A stretch of DNA of 64,000 bases, taken from the NCBI RefSeq assembly GCF_004379255.2, contig NC_056034.1:4218501-4282500 (forward strand), given 5' to 3'. Positions 22,858 through 34,282 of the stretch are shown piece by piece. The DNA is from Salvia splendens (taxonomy: Eukaryota > Streptophyta > Magnoliopsida > Lamiales > Lamiaceae). The position numbers were made by a program, and so were the translations under genes. The notes below the pieces were generated by a model. It did no database searches. It saw only the letters and a list, made by a program, of their open reading frames with translations, and was not told the origin of the DNA. The first letter of the stretch is position 1. Every line of letters begins with the position of its first letter.

Positions 22858-25800
22858 TCAGAATTTTTTTCTGTTGTTTTGAATCCTCCCAAATATTGGA
22901 TTTTGAGCTACCTCTCTAGCGGATGGTCTCCTAGCAGGATCAGCATCCATCATGGCCTGAGATTAAGCCAACAAATGTGCAATAAAACAACTTGTAAAAA
23001 TTGGAGCATTTACAGCTTCTATATCTGCACTGTAGCTTCTCAATTCTCATAGGTTTGAATTCAAGTTCAAAATCAAGGCAAACAACCAGTCAAAAAGAGC
23101 ACATTCAGAATGAGAGAAAGAATAAGGCATGGATCCTCACTGCAATACAATGTTTAGCTTGCTTTCTACCATGATTTAGTTTACTAAAAACCAAGAGCAT
23201 CTGTAATTCAATCTATTGATAATTTGTTCTATAAAGATTTCACACACCAAAATTAATATGAGGATAAAATAAGGTGATGATTTGATCGCATGATTGAGGC
23301 ATACTAGCATTATATTCAAGCCATTAATCATAAAATGATAGACCAAGAGAAGGGAAAGTCCCAACCAATTTGAGGCAGTTCAATAATCAAGAAGTTAATG
23401 TACCTTGATTAAATTCTGGAACTGTATTGAGTGGCCTGGAAGAAGAGGCAGCTTTCCTTTCCTAAGATGGAGAAAATGGGGACCCGATTCGGGTAAGGGC
23501 GACCCCTTCACGATTTCATAGATGGAAGCTCCTAAGGAGAATATATCAACTTTGTCTAGATTATCATAGTCCTCGTTGAGGATTTCTTGGGGCATATAGC
23601 GTGCATCCCCCTCTTCAACTGGCAAGCTTTTATCAATCGTAGTTGCACAACCAAAATCACCAAGCTTATAAACTCCCTCTTTTACATAAATATTATCTGG
23701 CTTTACATCTAAGTGAGCTATGCCTCGACTGTGTATAAACTGCAGTGCTTTTGCAATCTGCGAAATGTAAACAGCCTAATGACCACAAAACTCCACATAT
23801 AAAAGTCATAGGAAGGAGTAGTGAAGATGGATGTCATACACTCTATATATAAATTTGAACCTTCAAATCACTTCCCCATCTCACAACGAAGCAAATCAGA
23901 AGAGCTTAGGAAACACAGAAGAGTTAAAATTAGTCACCTGATACATGGCATCTAAAGCTTCTGCCTGTGTCAATAATTTGGGTAATGTGTTGACAGAAAG
24001 GCTGTGATCACACAACTCCAACTGGATGTAGAGATGCTCGTTTTCAAACCAAGAAGAGTAGTATCCAACTACATTCTCATGATACCCTGAAAGAAATATG
24101 ATTCATATATTAGTTCGAGAACCTCTGATTTGGTATGTGTTTGGAATGCATTTGTACAGCAAACCTAAAGCTGCCAAAGCTTGAACTTCCATCAAAGCCT
24201 TCCGCCTGTAAACAAAGTATTAATAATAAATATGCTGCACAAGAAAGTGCGCTGAACACAAGTAGAATGAATTGTTAATATTACCTTTCTGTTTCCTGAT
24301 GCAACTGTTTCATGCTATGTTTCACCGCATACATACAACCTTCAATCCTCTTCAGCACTTTGAAAACATGATTGAAGTTGCCACTGCCAATTTTCTACAA
24401 TAATATTAATTTCAGTTAGAAGCAGGAAAGAATTTCAGAATTAGTGGAGAGAAAGGCTATGTTAGTCTCTAAACCTCAATTTCTTGAAAATCTGTCCGAT
24501 ACCGTGAAAGGCCATCACCACCAACACCAGCAGAAAAATAACCTGGAGGCAACAAATACAGTGTGTTAAAGGACTAATTTAAATTAGTTATTCTCAGAAA
24601 TAAAATCACTTGGCCTTCTAAGATAAAAGTTAGCATCCACAATAATATAAAATGCTCCGATTGTCCAAATACTTTCATAAAATTGGATGTTTCACTTGAA
24701 TATTTTTCAAAAGAAAAGCAACATAATAACAATGCCTGCACCTGCACATTTTGATCTTTGATTGCTAAAAGGATCAACATCAAAGTATGAAGCATTCTTG
24801 ACGTATGGATTCTTTAGGCATGGAGGAGGCATAACTCTGCACCGTAATGCCACTGCAGATTGTGAAACGTAACCACCACGACTACTTTGCAACTCAACTG
24901 GACTTCCAGTTTTCATCACATCAGTCCTCAGAGTATCATTTCCCAGATCTCCAAATGGATGATAGCCAATATCAGGTGATCCAAAAGACGTTTTTAGATC
25001 AACATCTGGGACACAGCAGTCAGCAGTCACATCGAGCATCAGAAAAATATAAAAACAGATCATTGAGTTCTGAAGTCATTCTAAAAAAGGACAAGGGAGA
25101 AAAAATACTCATATAATGGAAAGGAAACATCTATTCCAATGAGCAAGGGCAATTAAAGTTCACAATCAGTTAGTTTCTAGCATGAGCTTTGACCTAAATC
25201 CTCTAGTGCAGTCTGCAGAAGACAATGAGATCAGCGAAATAGTCCTAAAGAATGTTTAAACTGAATAAAATAACCCCAAAGTTGTCACTATATCCAAGAT
25301 AAATAACCCCAAATTGCCACTATATCCATGATAACATCCATCAAACTTGAGTTCACAATCAATTAGTTCATAGCTTGAGCTATTACATAAAAACTCTACT
25401 GCAGCAGGCAATGAGATAAGCAAATGTTCCTAGAGAATCTTTAAACTGAATAACAGTTGTGATATTCTGGATTCTCATTATTAGGTCTCAGTTCACATAA
25501 CACCCCAATAGGGTATATCCACTTTAATTGGCAGGAAAAATCATTTTTTTTCATTTCCCTCTACGAATAAATCTCCAAGCATAGTACACCCAAAAATGAA
25601 AAAAATAATGTGAGCACTCACCGAATTTTTGCCGCTTGCTCGTAAGGGTCTTAACTTTCTCAGGTGATTTGGGACATTCAATATTTTCCTTCAACACAAA
25701 TTGACACTGCGATATCAGCACCTTAAAATTTCACAGAAAAAACAACAAAATCATACCTTTCTCCAATCTAGGTTGCTTCCAATTGCTGGCATCTCCGGAG

Positions 25801-26121
25801 TGATGTAATCAGGGGTACTGCAAGCAAGAAAAAAAAATCAATCCACTCAATTTGTGACTACACGGATAACTCCCAGATAGTTAAGGACGAGAAAAGAATG
25901 AATTTTGACCAGAAGAAATCCTGGCTGAGGATGAATTCTTTGTCGTCGGCATCGAAATCGAGGGGCATGGAGTCGGATTGAGGTTTGGAATCAAGGAGGT
26001 TCTGGAAGCGTGAGGGCTTGAGGGGGACTTGATCCAGCTGGACCATGAAATGAGTGGAAAAAGTGCCTGCTCCGCCCCGCCTCCGCCTCTTGGTATTACC
26101 GCTCGGTGCCTTTTTCCTCAT
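22858..26121 (-). CDS. WEE1: WEE1-like cell-cycle checkpoint kinase
   Basis: Ten exons on the minus strand: 26121-25910, 25817-25757, 25688-25622, 25005-24742, 24542-24475, 24394-24285, 24205-24165, 24086-23938, 23757-23404 and 22956-22858. Their phases agree throughout and give 474 residues (about 500 in Arabidopsis). The N-terminal regulatory part carries EFILSQDFF, YITPE and GGYVSQSAVALRCRVMPPP, conserved in plant WEE1. The kinase domain has the glycine loop IGSGNFNHVF at about 226, AVK near 249, HLDVKPDN near 339, DFG near 358 and GDARYMPQE, the WEE1-type activation segment. WEE1 phosphorylates the inhibitory Tyr of CDKA and restrains the cell cycle during DNA damage or replication stress; it acts in the nucleus. 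A PIF element lies about 180 bp upstream of the start codon. Confidence 0.96.
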
Positions 26122-26180
26122 CAACTCTGTCTCTTTATTCGATGAGATTTGGTGTTTAAAATGGGGAGAAATAAATTCAA

Positions 26181-26188
26181 ATTCGCGC
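26181..26188. promoter_or_regulatory. Candidate E2F binding site upstream of WEE1
   Basis: ATTCGCGC matches the E2F consensus WTTSSCSS and lies about 60 bp upstream of the WEE1 start codon, in an otherwise AT-rich stretch. Control of a cell-cycle kinase by E2F is plausible, but the match is short and function is not shown. Confidence 0.45.
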
Positions 26189-26305
26189 GCGTTGGGAGAT
26201 TGGAGTAATAATATATATAGTTAATAATGAGGAGAAGTAATCGAGTGTTGTGAGGTTGAGATTTGATATGTGTATACGAATCAGCACAATATGATTATTA
26301 TATTA

Positions 26306-28366
26306 GAGCATCTCCAATGGGCGGATGTCCCACTCGGACATCCACTAGGACTTCCCAAAAACACCTCATGCCACGTCACTAGGACTTCCCATCCCACTGC
26401 CACGTCACTAGGACATCCCCTTCACAATACGTCCTTCCCATCGCCCTTCCCACAATAAAAAAAATCACAAATTCACAAATATACGTAACGGAATTATAAT
26501 TTTGACACGGAATACGGGAAAATTGCAAATGCTTCATTAAAAAAATTACATTAAAAAAAGAAAAAAAAATTACATAATAAAAAAGAAAAAATTACATAAT
26601 AAAATTTTTGACTCGGCTCACTCCTCGTCGTCCGTGCCGCCCTCGCCGTCGCCCGTGCCGCTATACTCGGCGCCATCATCTCCAATGGGTGGCATGCCCA
26701 AATCGCGCCGACATCCATCGATTACATCCTTCAACATCCTTTTGTACACAGGATCTGTCGTGCTATGCCACCTATGCATGGTCCGGACCAAGCTAGTCGT
26801 TATCTGCGCGCGGGCGAGACGGTCGTACTCTTCTGGGGGAGCAGGGGCCTCTGATTGGACCTCTAACGACCCGCTGCTGCTTCCCCTAGCCTTCTGCTGC
26901 GCAGCCTTTTGCCCAATCGGGTGACGACGCCGGCGGGAGTCTGATTGAGGTAGCGGGGACACTTCCTCAGCTTCTGGGAGCTCGTGCGAACCAGCACTGC
27001 TGCTGTATTCACCGGAAGCGTTGATCTTCGTCCGCTTCTGCCAGCCCGATTCGACACCCCCACAAAACTTTTGGGAATCCTTCACCACGAGATAGGACTC
27101 CCACTGGTCGAAATCTTTGAACTTCAAAAATCTGTCGGGGTACTGCGCCAGGGCACGGTTCTTCACATCCTCCTCGGACATACCGCTGGTTGCCTGGCGG
27201 AGATTGTTTTGGTAGAGGCCGGCAAATCGACTAAGCTTAGGCCTCAACCGCTCCCACTGTTTCATGCACTGTTCGGGAACGCGACTCTTCGCCCCAGCTT
27301 TGTGTGTGAGGTAGGCTTCAGCGACGCGATGCCACAGTCTGTCAATATGCTGGTTAGCACCCACATAGGGATCCTCGACTATTGAAACCCAAGCCTTCGA
27401 AAGCGCGACATTTTCCCACACGCTCCAGACAGTCCGCTTTCCCGTCTCCTCATCATCCTACTCCTCAGCCACCGTTCGCGAGGAAGAGCCCGTGGCTTTC
27501 CCCTTGCCCTTGCCCCTGCCCCTTGCCGTTGTCCCCACATCATCGGGAGTATCCCTAATTGGAGATAGCTCCAACTCCTCAAAAGAGAAAGTTTCCACGC
27601 CGGTGAACTGAGTCTCCGGAACAAAACTGGAGGGAGTATCAGTAGACATCATATCGATAACCGGGCGATAGACATCGTCCGCTAGTGTTTCAGGGCACCT
27701 GCCACCCCCTCCACCAGGCATGGTCTGCATCATCCCCGACATCATCCCCGGCATCATCCCCGACATCATCCCACCCATCCCTATCATATTTGGGGTCATG
27801 CCCCCATCCCTATCCCCATCATATTTGGGGTCATGCCCCCCATCACCGCTGCCCTGGGCATCATACCACACATCCCACCCATCCAATTGTACATACCGAA
27901 GTAAGGGGACATCATACCACCCATACCACCCATCCTACCCATTCCACCCATCCCCGACATTGCCGGAACCATTGTCGCATTTCCGCTAGAGTTTCCCTCC
28001 AGTTCGGGGGGAAACGTCGGAGTCAGCGACTCGCTCGTGCCGGGGGAGGTTCTGTCGTTCTCCATTAAGTAGAAATGAAATTTGTAGTAAAAGAAGAGAG
28101 AAACTTGTTAACACAAGTGGTGTGAATGAAATGACGGGCAACGAGCCGTATATATAGAGTTTTTTAAAAAAAATTAATACCGGACGTCCGACCCGGACGT
28201 CCGACCCACACCACAATGGCGGACGTCCGCCCGCCCGTCGCCCGCACGTCCGAGGACATCCGACGTCCTTACGGGACGTCCGTATCCTACCTTTCACGCC
28301 ACAATAGCGGACGTCCCGGTCGCCCGTCGCGGATGTCCGACCGGACGTCCGCCATTGGAGATGCTC
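26306..28366 (-). mobile_element. PIF/Harbinger element, 2.06 kb, with frameshifted ORF1
   Basis: Termini GAGCATCTCCAATGGGCGG and the inverted CCGCCATTGGAGATGCTC are nearly perfect. TTA flanks both sides (26303-26305 and 28367-28369). The right end carries clustered GGACGTCCG motifs, probably subterminal repeats. The only coding content is ORF1 on the minus strand; no transposase is present. It lies between WEE1 and the foldback element, about 180 bp from the WEE1 start codon. Confidence 0.85.
26618..28065 (-). pseudogene. PIF/Harbinger ORF1 protein (SANT/trihelix type), frameshifted
   Basis: The minus-strand coding region starts at 28065 and passes through a low-complexity Gly-Met segment (GMGGMGRMGG and similar). 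It changes frame within that repeat (about 27800), continues to GRGKGKGKA, shifts again near 27460, and then reads WSVWENVALSKAWVSIVEDP. That last motif is the start of the Myb/SANT-like DNA-binding region of Harbinger accessory proteins. A Ser-rich linker, GQKAAQQKARG and an acidic C-terminus follow. Two shifts mean no single product, although the last 267 residues remain open. Confidence 0.75.
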
Positions 28367-28373
28367 TTAGTAA

Positions 28374-29061
28374 GAGAGAACATTTTTTTTGGTCCATGAA
28401 CTTTATCAAAGTATCATTTTAGGCCCGTGAACTTTGAAAATATCATTTAAGGTCCACCAATTATGATTTATGAGTTAATATCATTTGAATCACTTTTTAC
28501 TATTTCCAAGTTTTTTTGGACGAAAATACCCTCAATACCTTAAAGGGTGTATATTTTTAATAAATTTATCATATACTCATATTTTTTATAAATATCTTTA
28601 CAATATATTTTTGACAAATTTTCTAAATATAATTTGACCTTCAATATTATCATTTAATTTTGTGACATGCAAGAAAAGATCTTTATTCAAATTTTTATTA
28701 TTAAAGAAAAGTTCTTTATTCAATTTTTTTAAAAAATAATATAAAAATTGAAGAAGCAATTTTACTTGCATGTCACAAAATTAAGTGATAATATTTACGG
28801 TCAAATTATATTTAGAAAATTTGTCAAAAATATATTGTATAGATATTTATAAAAAAAATATGAGTATATGATAAATTTATTAAAAATATATACACTTTAA
28901 GGTATTGAGGGTATTTTCATCCAAAAACACTTGGAAATAGTAAAAAGTACTTCAAATGATATTAATCTATAGTTGGTGGACCTCAAATGATATTTTCAAA
29001 GTTTACGGACCTAAAATGATACTTTGGCAAAGTTCGTGGACCCAAAAAAATGTTCCCTCTA
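28374..29061. mobile_element. Foldback element, about 690 bp, with long inverted arms
   Basis: The two halves are inverted copies for about 330 bases each. The left arm carries GGTCCATGAACTTTATCAAAG and the right arm CTTTGGCAAAGTTCGTGGACC-like sequence, meeting near 28715-28730. A 7-bp repeat TTAGTAA flanks both ends (28367-28373 and 29062-29068). There is no coding sequence. The structure fits a Mutator-like or hAT-like foldback MITE, and the transcript could form a long hairpin. Confidence 0.8.
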
Positions 29062-29149
29062 TTAGTAAATGTACCAGCCAGCGTGCTTCATAAGCTTTAC
29101 TGCATGGGCCCCACTATAGCACTATATACTGAATATGAAATAGAAAATA

Positions 29150-29415
29150 CTTCCTCCGTCCCGCTTAAGAAGACACGTTTTCCTTTTTAGTTTGTCCCAG
29201 CTAAGATGACATGTTTCTATTTTTGGAAACGTTCTCTCTCCAATTAATACACTCAACCACTTTTTTCCACTCCTATTAAATTATTCATCTTCCTTTCTAT
29301 CTCTATTTTAATACTTACGCCCACTCTTTCTCGCTCCAATTAAACACTTTAACCAATAACTCCTAAAATCCCGTGCCGACCAAGAAATATATCATCTTAG
29401 CCGGGACGGAGGGAG
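29150..29415. mobile_element. Stowaway-like MITE
   Basis: CTTCCTCCGTCCCGC and the complement ending GGGACGGAGGGAG are flanked by TA at both ends. Confidence 0.85.
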
Positions 29416-29455
29416 TATGCTGTATCAGTATGCACGGTAGTTCAACTGATTTTTA

Positions 29456-29858
29456 GAGCATTTGTAGGTATTTGCTTCTCGTGACGAATACTTCCTATAC
29501 GGCCTGACAGATTTGGCCGTGTCGGACTCTCTACGTTCCAGAAATGCACAATGACACTATGACAACTGGCCTATGGCACGGGTGCATATAAACTCGAAAA
29601 GCATCTCCGTGTTACCAGCACAACAGGGCGATAAGGCCTACAGAGATTTCATAAGGGGGTGATTGCAGCTTTCCGAGACACTTATTTACAGAGACCCACC
29701 TCCAATGACGCCCAGATGTTGGTGAACATGCATGAGTATGCTCATGGATCCCCTCGATTAAGCAAATTTTGGCTGGCTTGGCTTGTTCAATGTTTATGTG
29801 GATTCGATATGTGTTTCATAAAACTATGCCATTATATTTTATTTTTATTTTTTGACTG
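29456..29858 (+). pseudogene. PIF/Harbinger transposase fragment
   Basis: A TTAGAGCATTTGTAGG terminus-like start (29455) is followed at about 29659-29760 by a short open frame. It encodes AAFRDTYLQRPTSNDAQMLVNMHE, cited here only in part, which aligns with the Harbinger transposase segment before its first catalytic Asp. The frame then degenerates. No right terminus was identified. Confidence 0.45.
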
Positions 29859-29907
29859 AACATTCAATATCATTTTCAACTTATAAAATTTCCATCATTT
29901 TATACTA

Positions 29908-30155
29908 CTCCCTCCATGAAATAATATCCACATTTATTAGTTCGATCCGTCCACAAAATAATGTTCATATTTGCTTTTTTCTTTTTTTAGTAAGTGAACA
30001 CTACTTTCCACTAACCTATTAAACTCGCATTCAATTATAAAATCAATATATAAAAATAGGATTCACTTTCTATTAACTTTTTTCATCAATTTTTTTCATA
30101 TTTCTTAAAACTCGCACCAAGTCAAAGTGAGACTTTAAATCGTGAACGAAGAGAG
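29908..30155. mobile_element. Stowaway-like MITE (degenerate)
   Basis: CTCCCTCCATGAAATAAT and the complement-like end GTGAACGAAGAGAG are flanked by TA (29906-29907 and 30156-30157). The right terminus is more diverged than in the other copies. Confidence 0.65.
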
Positions 30156-30709
30156 TAGATTAGACGGAATGTGTGAGATGAGGAGAGATAAACCCTAAAT
30201 CAGTGCATGGATTGTCGAAAATGAGAGCAAGATATGTTAGTTGTGTTTTTATAAAAGAAATAGCCCATCTTCTACATCATCAATTAAATATCAATTCGTC
30301 TTCTCCGTTATTTTGAAAAAGTTGGAATCCATCACCGATACGAAATTGCAACTCGATTTAATTCATGATATTATATAGTACTAGTAGTTTTGAAGTTTAT
30401 GGGAAATAATTACTAATATTTTTGAAAGTGGTGTGATATTAGGTATTAAGAATGACTAATTTTTTGAATAATAAAAAATGTAAAAAAACAAAATTATGGA
30501 CGAAGTGCGTAGTTTAATCATAGGTGCGTAGTGGGCCTGGTTATGATTAGGGCCACACAGAAAAAGACGAAGTGATGAGATTCATTTTCACAAGGCAGGG
30601 TATAAATTTCCAGTACTACTAAAATTCATAGATGTTTATCTAAACTAGTGCACTACGCAATTCTATAAAGCATAATCCAGCGACAAATCTGTCCACCCAC
30701 AGCCCAACC
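30156..30709. other. FolD upstream region
   Basis: AT-rich sequence upstream of the FolD start codon. No obvious TATA box at a telling position and no repeat recognised. Confidence 0.35.
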
Positions 30710-32542
30710 ATGTCTGATCACAAACTTACTATAATCGACGGCAAAACAGTCGCCCAAACAATCCGATCGGAGATCGCCGCCGAAGTCAGCCGCCTCTCTC
30801 AAACTTACGGCAAGGTCTCTCTCTCGTGTGCATCGGATTTGCCTAATTTTTAGTTATGATAATTGCACAAATTCAGAATGCTCTATCGATTGTATGTTTT
30901 GATTTCAGGTTCCCGGTCTAGCCGTTGTCATTGTTGGACAAAGGAAGGATTCCCAGAGCTATGTGAATATGAAAAGGAAAGCTTGTGCAGAAGTTGGAAT
31001 CAAGTCGCTTGATCTCGACCTGCTAGAGAATGTCTCCGAATCTGACTTGATTTGCAAAGTTCATGAATTGAATGCCAATCCTGATGTTCATGGTTGGTAA
31101 ACTAAATTTGCTCAACACATCGAGTTTATTGGCTTCCATTTTTGCATATTGAGTACTGTACCTAAAATTGCCTTTTTGAAACTTTTAGAGATGGATTTGA
31201 TGATTTACCAAATTGACACATTTGCATGTTCGGATTAGTGTTCAAACCTGAGTTGATTTGTGAAATCCATGAATTGAATGTTATGTTCATGCTTGGTGAG
31301 CTAAATGTGCAAAATAAATATAGTTTATGTAGTTTGATTAGTAGTTAGATTTTTGTTTGCTGTTTGTTGTTCGTGCAATCATTTTGTAGCTGTATCAGCT
31401 TAAGTGTAGTGTATGAGTGTATCTAACAATGTTGTTTTAATCTCGTAAACTTTGTATCAATAAATTTCATCATTTGTCCATTTTAAAGTTGAATCTTTTG
31501 CCTATAGGAAGCAGTGTCGAGTGAATAATGATTAGCATAAATCCATATGCCTTGATTGTATAGTATTGTGATGGTTTTCCTTAATCTCATCTTAGCTAGC
31601 AAGATCCTCTCAGTACATACGTCGTTGGCCTGAAACTTAAGTATTTGAAAGTAGGAAAGACGAAAATTGAAAGCACTTCTGTTTGGTTCTGTAGGTATAC
31701 TGGTTCAGCTCCCGTTGCCTAAACATATAAACGAAGAGAAAATTCTAACTGAGATATCTCTGGAAAAGGATGTAGATGGATTTCATCCTCTCAATATTGG
31801 TAAGTTAGCAATGAAGGGCAGAGATCCTCTCTTTGTCCCCTGCACCCCAAAGGTAATATTATGAGTGCACTTTGTTAGATGCTACGTAATGCTTTTCCCT
31901 TATTGACTTTAAATTTTGTTTTGGCATTTTGTAGCATATAAAGGAGTAAATTCTTAATTTATGCGTGCTTTTCTCTCTAACAGGGTTGCATCGAGCTTCT
32001 TACCCGCCATGGCATTACTATTAAGGGAAAGAATGCTGTTGTGGTAGGACGGAGTAACATAGTTGGTTTGCCAGTTTCCTTGCTCCTTCTAAAGGAAGAT
32101 GCCACCGTCACTATAGTCCACTCTCGTACCAAAGAACCAGAGAGCATTATACGGAATGCTGACATCATCATCGCTGCTGCAGGACAACCTGCAATGGTAA
32201 CAAGAGTCCTATTTATTAGTATTACCAGTTGCCAACTTGCCATGTTACAACTTAACTTTGTAATTTGTTTAGTGTTTTCTCATAGTGGCTTTGCTTTTAC
32301 TCGATTTTCAGATCAAAGGCAGTTGGATCAAACCTGGTGCTGCGGTAATTGATGTGGGAACCAATGCTGTGGATGATTCTAGTAAAAAATCTGGTTATAG
32401 GCTTGTTGGGGATGTGGATTTTAAGGAAGCATGTAAGACGGCCGGCTGCATTACTCCGGTTCCTGGTGGCGTCGGGCCGATGACTGTTGCAATGTTGCTA
32501 AAGAACACATTGGATGGAGCTAAGAGAGTAATAGAGTGTTAG
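30710..32542 (+). CDS. FOLD: Bifunctional methylenetetrahydrofolate dehydrogenase/cyclohydrolase (FolD)
   Basis: Five exons, 30710-30814, 30909-31092, 31695-31852, 31984-32196 and 32312-32542, with agreeing phases give 296 residues. It interconverts 5,10-methylene-, 5,10-methenyl- and 10-formyltetrahydrofolate with NADP. Visible signatures include DGKTVA near the start and [15 protein letters not shown] with the catalytic Lys of the YxxxK pattern. Others are VQLPLP, DVDGFHP, PCTPKG at the exon 3-4 join, [11 protein letters not shown] of the Rossmann fold, DVGTN and [11 protein letters not shown] near the C-terminus. There is no N-terminal extension beyond [12 protein letters not shown], so the cytosolic form is likely. 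A possible 5' UTR lies in the AT-rich stretch upstream. Confidence 0.96.
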
Positions 32543-33934
32543 TGTCTCATTTCCCAAACATTAAGATGTTGTGTGTTGCTAAAGAATTTTGAATCTTTTT
32601 TAAGATATGAATAATCGTGTGAATTAGCTACTGCGCACAATAAAAGATGTTAGTTAAATTTTAATGTACTTTTTCTAAAATAATTATTTAAATATTATAT
32701 TTAATAGTAGTATAATTCTTCGTTGGGTTAAAGAATTGTATTTCCTGGAACCATCACTGAGCATAATATAGCTAGCATTTTGACCGAATTGTTATTGGTG
32801 CTACAACCGATTACTCTCTCCTCCGTTCCACAAAGTTTGTTCCATTTTACCATTTTCGTCCGTCCCACAAAGTTTGTCTTATTTTTTGAATCTTTCCAAA
32901 AATAGGCATTAAATACACCCCTAATGTGGGATACTTATTCCATTGCACATCTCCATTTAATATAAAATCAAATAATTTCTTAAAACCCGTCTTGGGTCAA
33001 ACTGGGACAAACTTTATAGGACGGAGGAAGTATTAAAATTTAACTATAACAACATTTTAATACTAGTGCACATGTTGAAGCTATCAACAAAAAGATTAAT
33101 AAAATATAATTCCAAATCAAAGGACTGGTTTGTTTCTAATAAACTAAAATTGATCAAAATTGTTATTGAGGAACAACTGAAGAAGACCAATATATAACCA
33201 TATAAATATACTTAAATTCGAAGTTGTGATGAGTATTCGTTTCGTTGGGGATAAAGGGTTGCGATTGAGATTCATATTTCGATTTTCCATTTTTACAAAG
33301 AAAACTGTGATGTCCATTTTTATGGTAGGTGTTGAAAATTTCATTGGTTTTTAGTGGCCATTAGTAAATTGACGTTCACTGACCCATTCAACTTGCTACG
33401 TACTATCAAAAATATTTTTATACCTAATCAAATATTTATATAGGTATGGACTAGTATAAGAATGTTGTCACATGATGTTAATAAATGACAAGTGGGAATG
33501 TCATAATTAATTTCACATTTGATGAATTCAAGTTTCATCATGCTCCAACATAATTAATAAAGAAATACTATATGTAATTAATTACTTGAAGTTGAAACCT
33601 AAAATCGTGTATGTCAAACTATTTTTTCAAATAAATTAGGTAATAAAGACGATATATTTGCATGTAAAACCTAATTTAATCAAGAAAAACAAGCATTACT
33701 ATGTGGACATGGTCACTTGAGTTTTTGCTTAATTTTGTACTCCTTGTGAGTGACTTGTTCTTAGTGATTCACCGTGCTCAATAATCAAATAAAACTAAAA
33801 AAATTAGAGAGAGAGATAGTAATAATTTGTAATCAAGTTGCCTAATTTTCCGCCTTTAAAAGGCTCCATCTTCCATGCCAAAAAAATACTACAAGAATCC
33901 AAAAGGAAAAGAATACTACTCCATAAAAGTAAAA
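32543..33934. other. Intergenic DNA, FolD 3' UTR and RALF upstream region
   Basis: Contains one Stowaway MITE (32814-33030). Otherwise it is AT-rich and without coding signal. A TTTAAAAGG stretch about 80 bp upstream of the RALF start could serve as a TATA-like element. Confidence 0.4.
32814..33030. mobile_element. Stowaway-like MITE
   Basis: CTCTCTCCTCCGTTCCAC and the complement ending TAGGACGGAGGAAG are flanked by TA. The repeated AAACTTTGT core on both sides fits the family. Confidence 0.75.
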
Positions 33935-34282
33935 ATGGCGAACGCTGCGCTTCTCTGGCGCCTCATTCCGGCTGCGTTGTTGGCGGCGGCTATCTTTCTC
34001 AGAGCTGCGGATGCCGGCGTTGGCCCTGAGTGGATCCCGTTGGAAAATCGGGCGGCCTGCCGGGGATCGATCGCGGAGTGCATGGCCAGCGGCGAGTTCG
34101 AGATGGACACGGAAAGCAACCGGCGCATGCTAGCAACCACGGACTTTATCAGCTATGGGGCGCTGCAGGCGGACAGGACGACCTGCTCCGAGCCCGGCGC
34201 GTCGTACTACAACTGCCAGTCCGGCGGCGGAGCTAATCCCTACACGCGTTCATGCACCGCTGCCACACAGTGTCGCAGTTGA
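33935..34282 (+). CDS. RALF: RALF prepropeptide (rapid alkalinization factor)
   Basis: An intronless frame of 115 residues. I chose the ATG at 33935 rather than the upstream in-frame one because it starts directly with a signal peptide (about residues 1-27, hydrophobic LLWRLIPAALLAAAIFL, ending RAADA). The propart is followed by the site-1 protease type site RRML at 63-66. The mature peptide of about 49 residues starts ATTDFISYGAL, matching the receptor-binding YISY region with Phe for Tyr. Four Cys (84, 94, 107, 113) in the YYNC...NPYTRSC...QC pattern form the two standard disulfides. RALFs are secreted to the apoplast, where they signal through FERONIA-type kinases and bind LRX/pectin. The mature region has about three basic and three acidic residues, where most family members are strongly basic. 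Confidence 0.93.
   Translation: MANAALLWRLIPAALLAAAIFLRAADAGVGPEWIPLENRAACRGSIAECMASGEFEMDTESNRRMLATTDFISYGALQADRTTCSEPGASYYNCQSGGGANPYTRSCTAATQCRS

Noticed and set aside
26984..27385. Plus-strand frame of 133 residues
   Set aside because: It is antisense to the PIF ORF1 gene, which has recognisable SANT-type sequence in the other direction.
27685..28068. His/Pro/Ser-rich plus-strand frame of 127 residues
   Set aside because: It is antisense to the Gly-Met repeat of the PIF ORF1; the composition is explained by that repeat.
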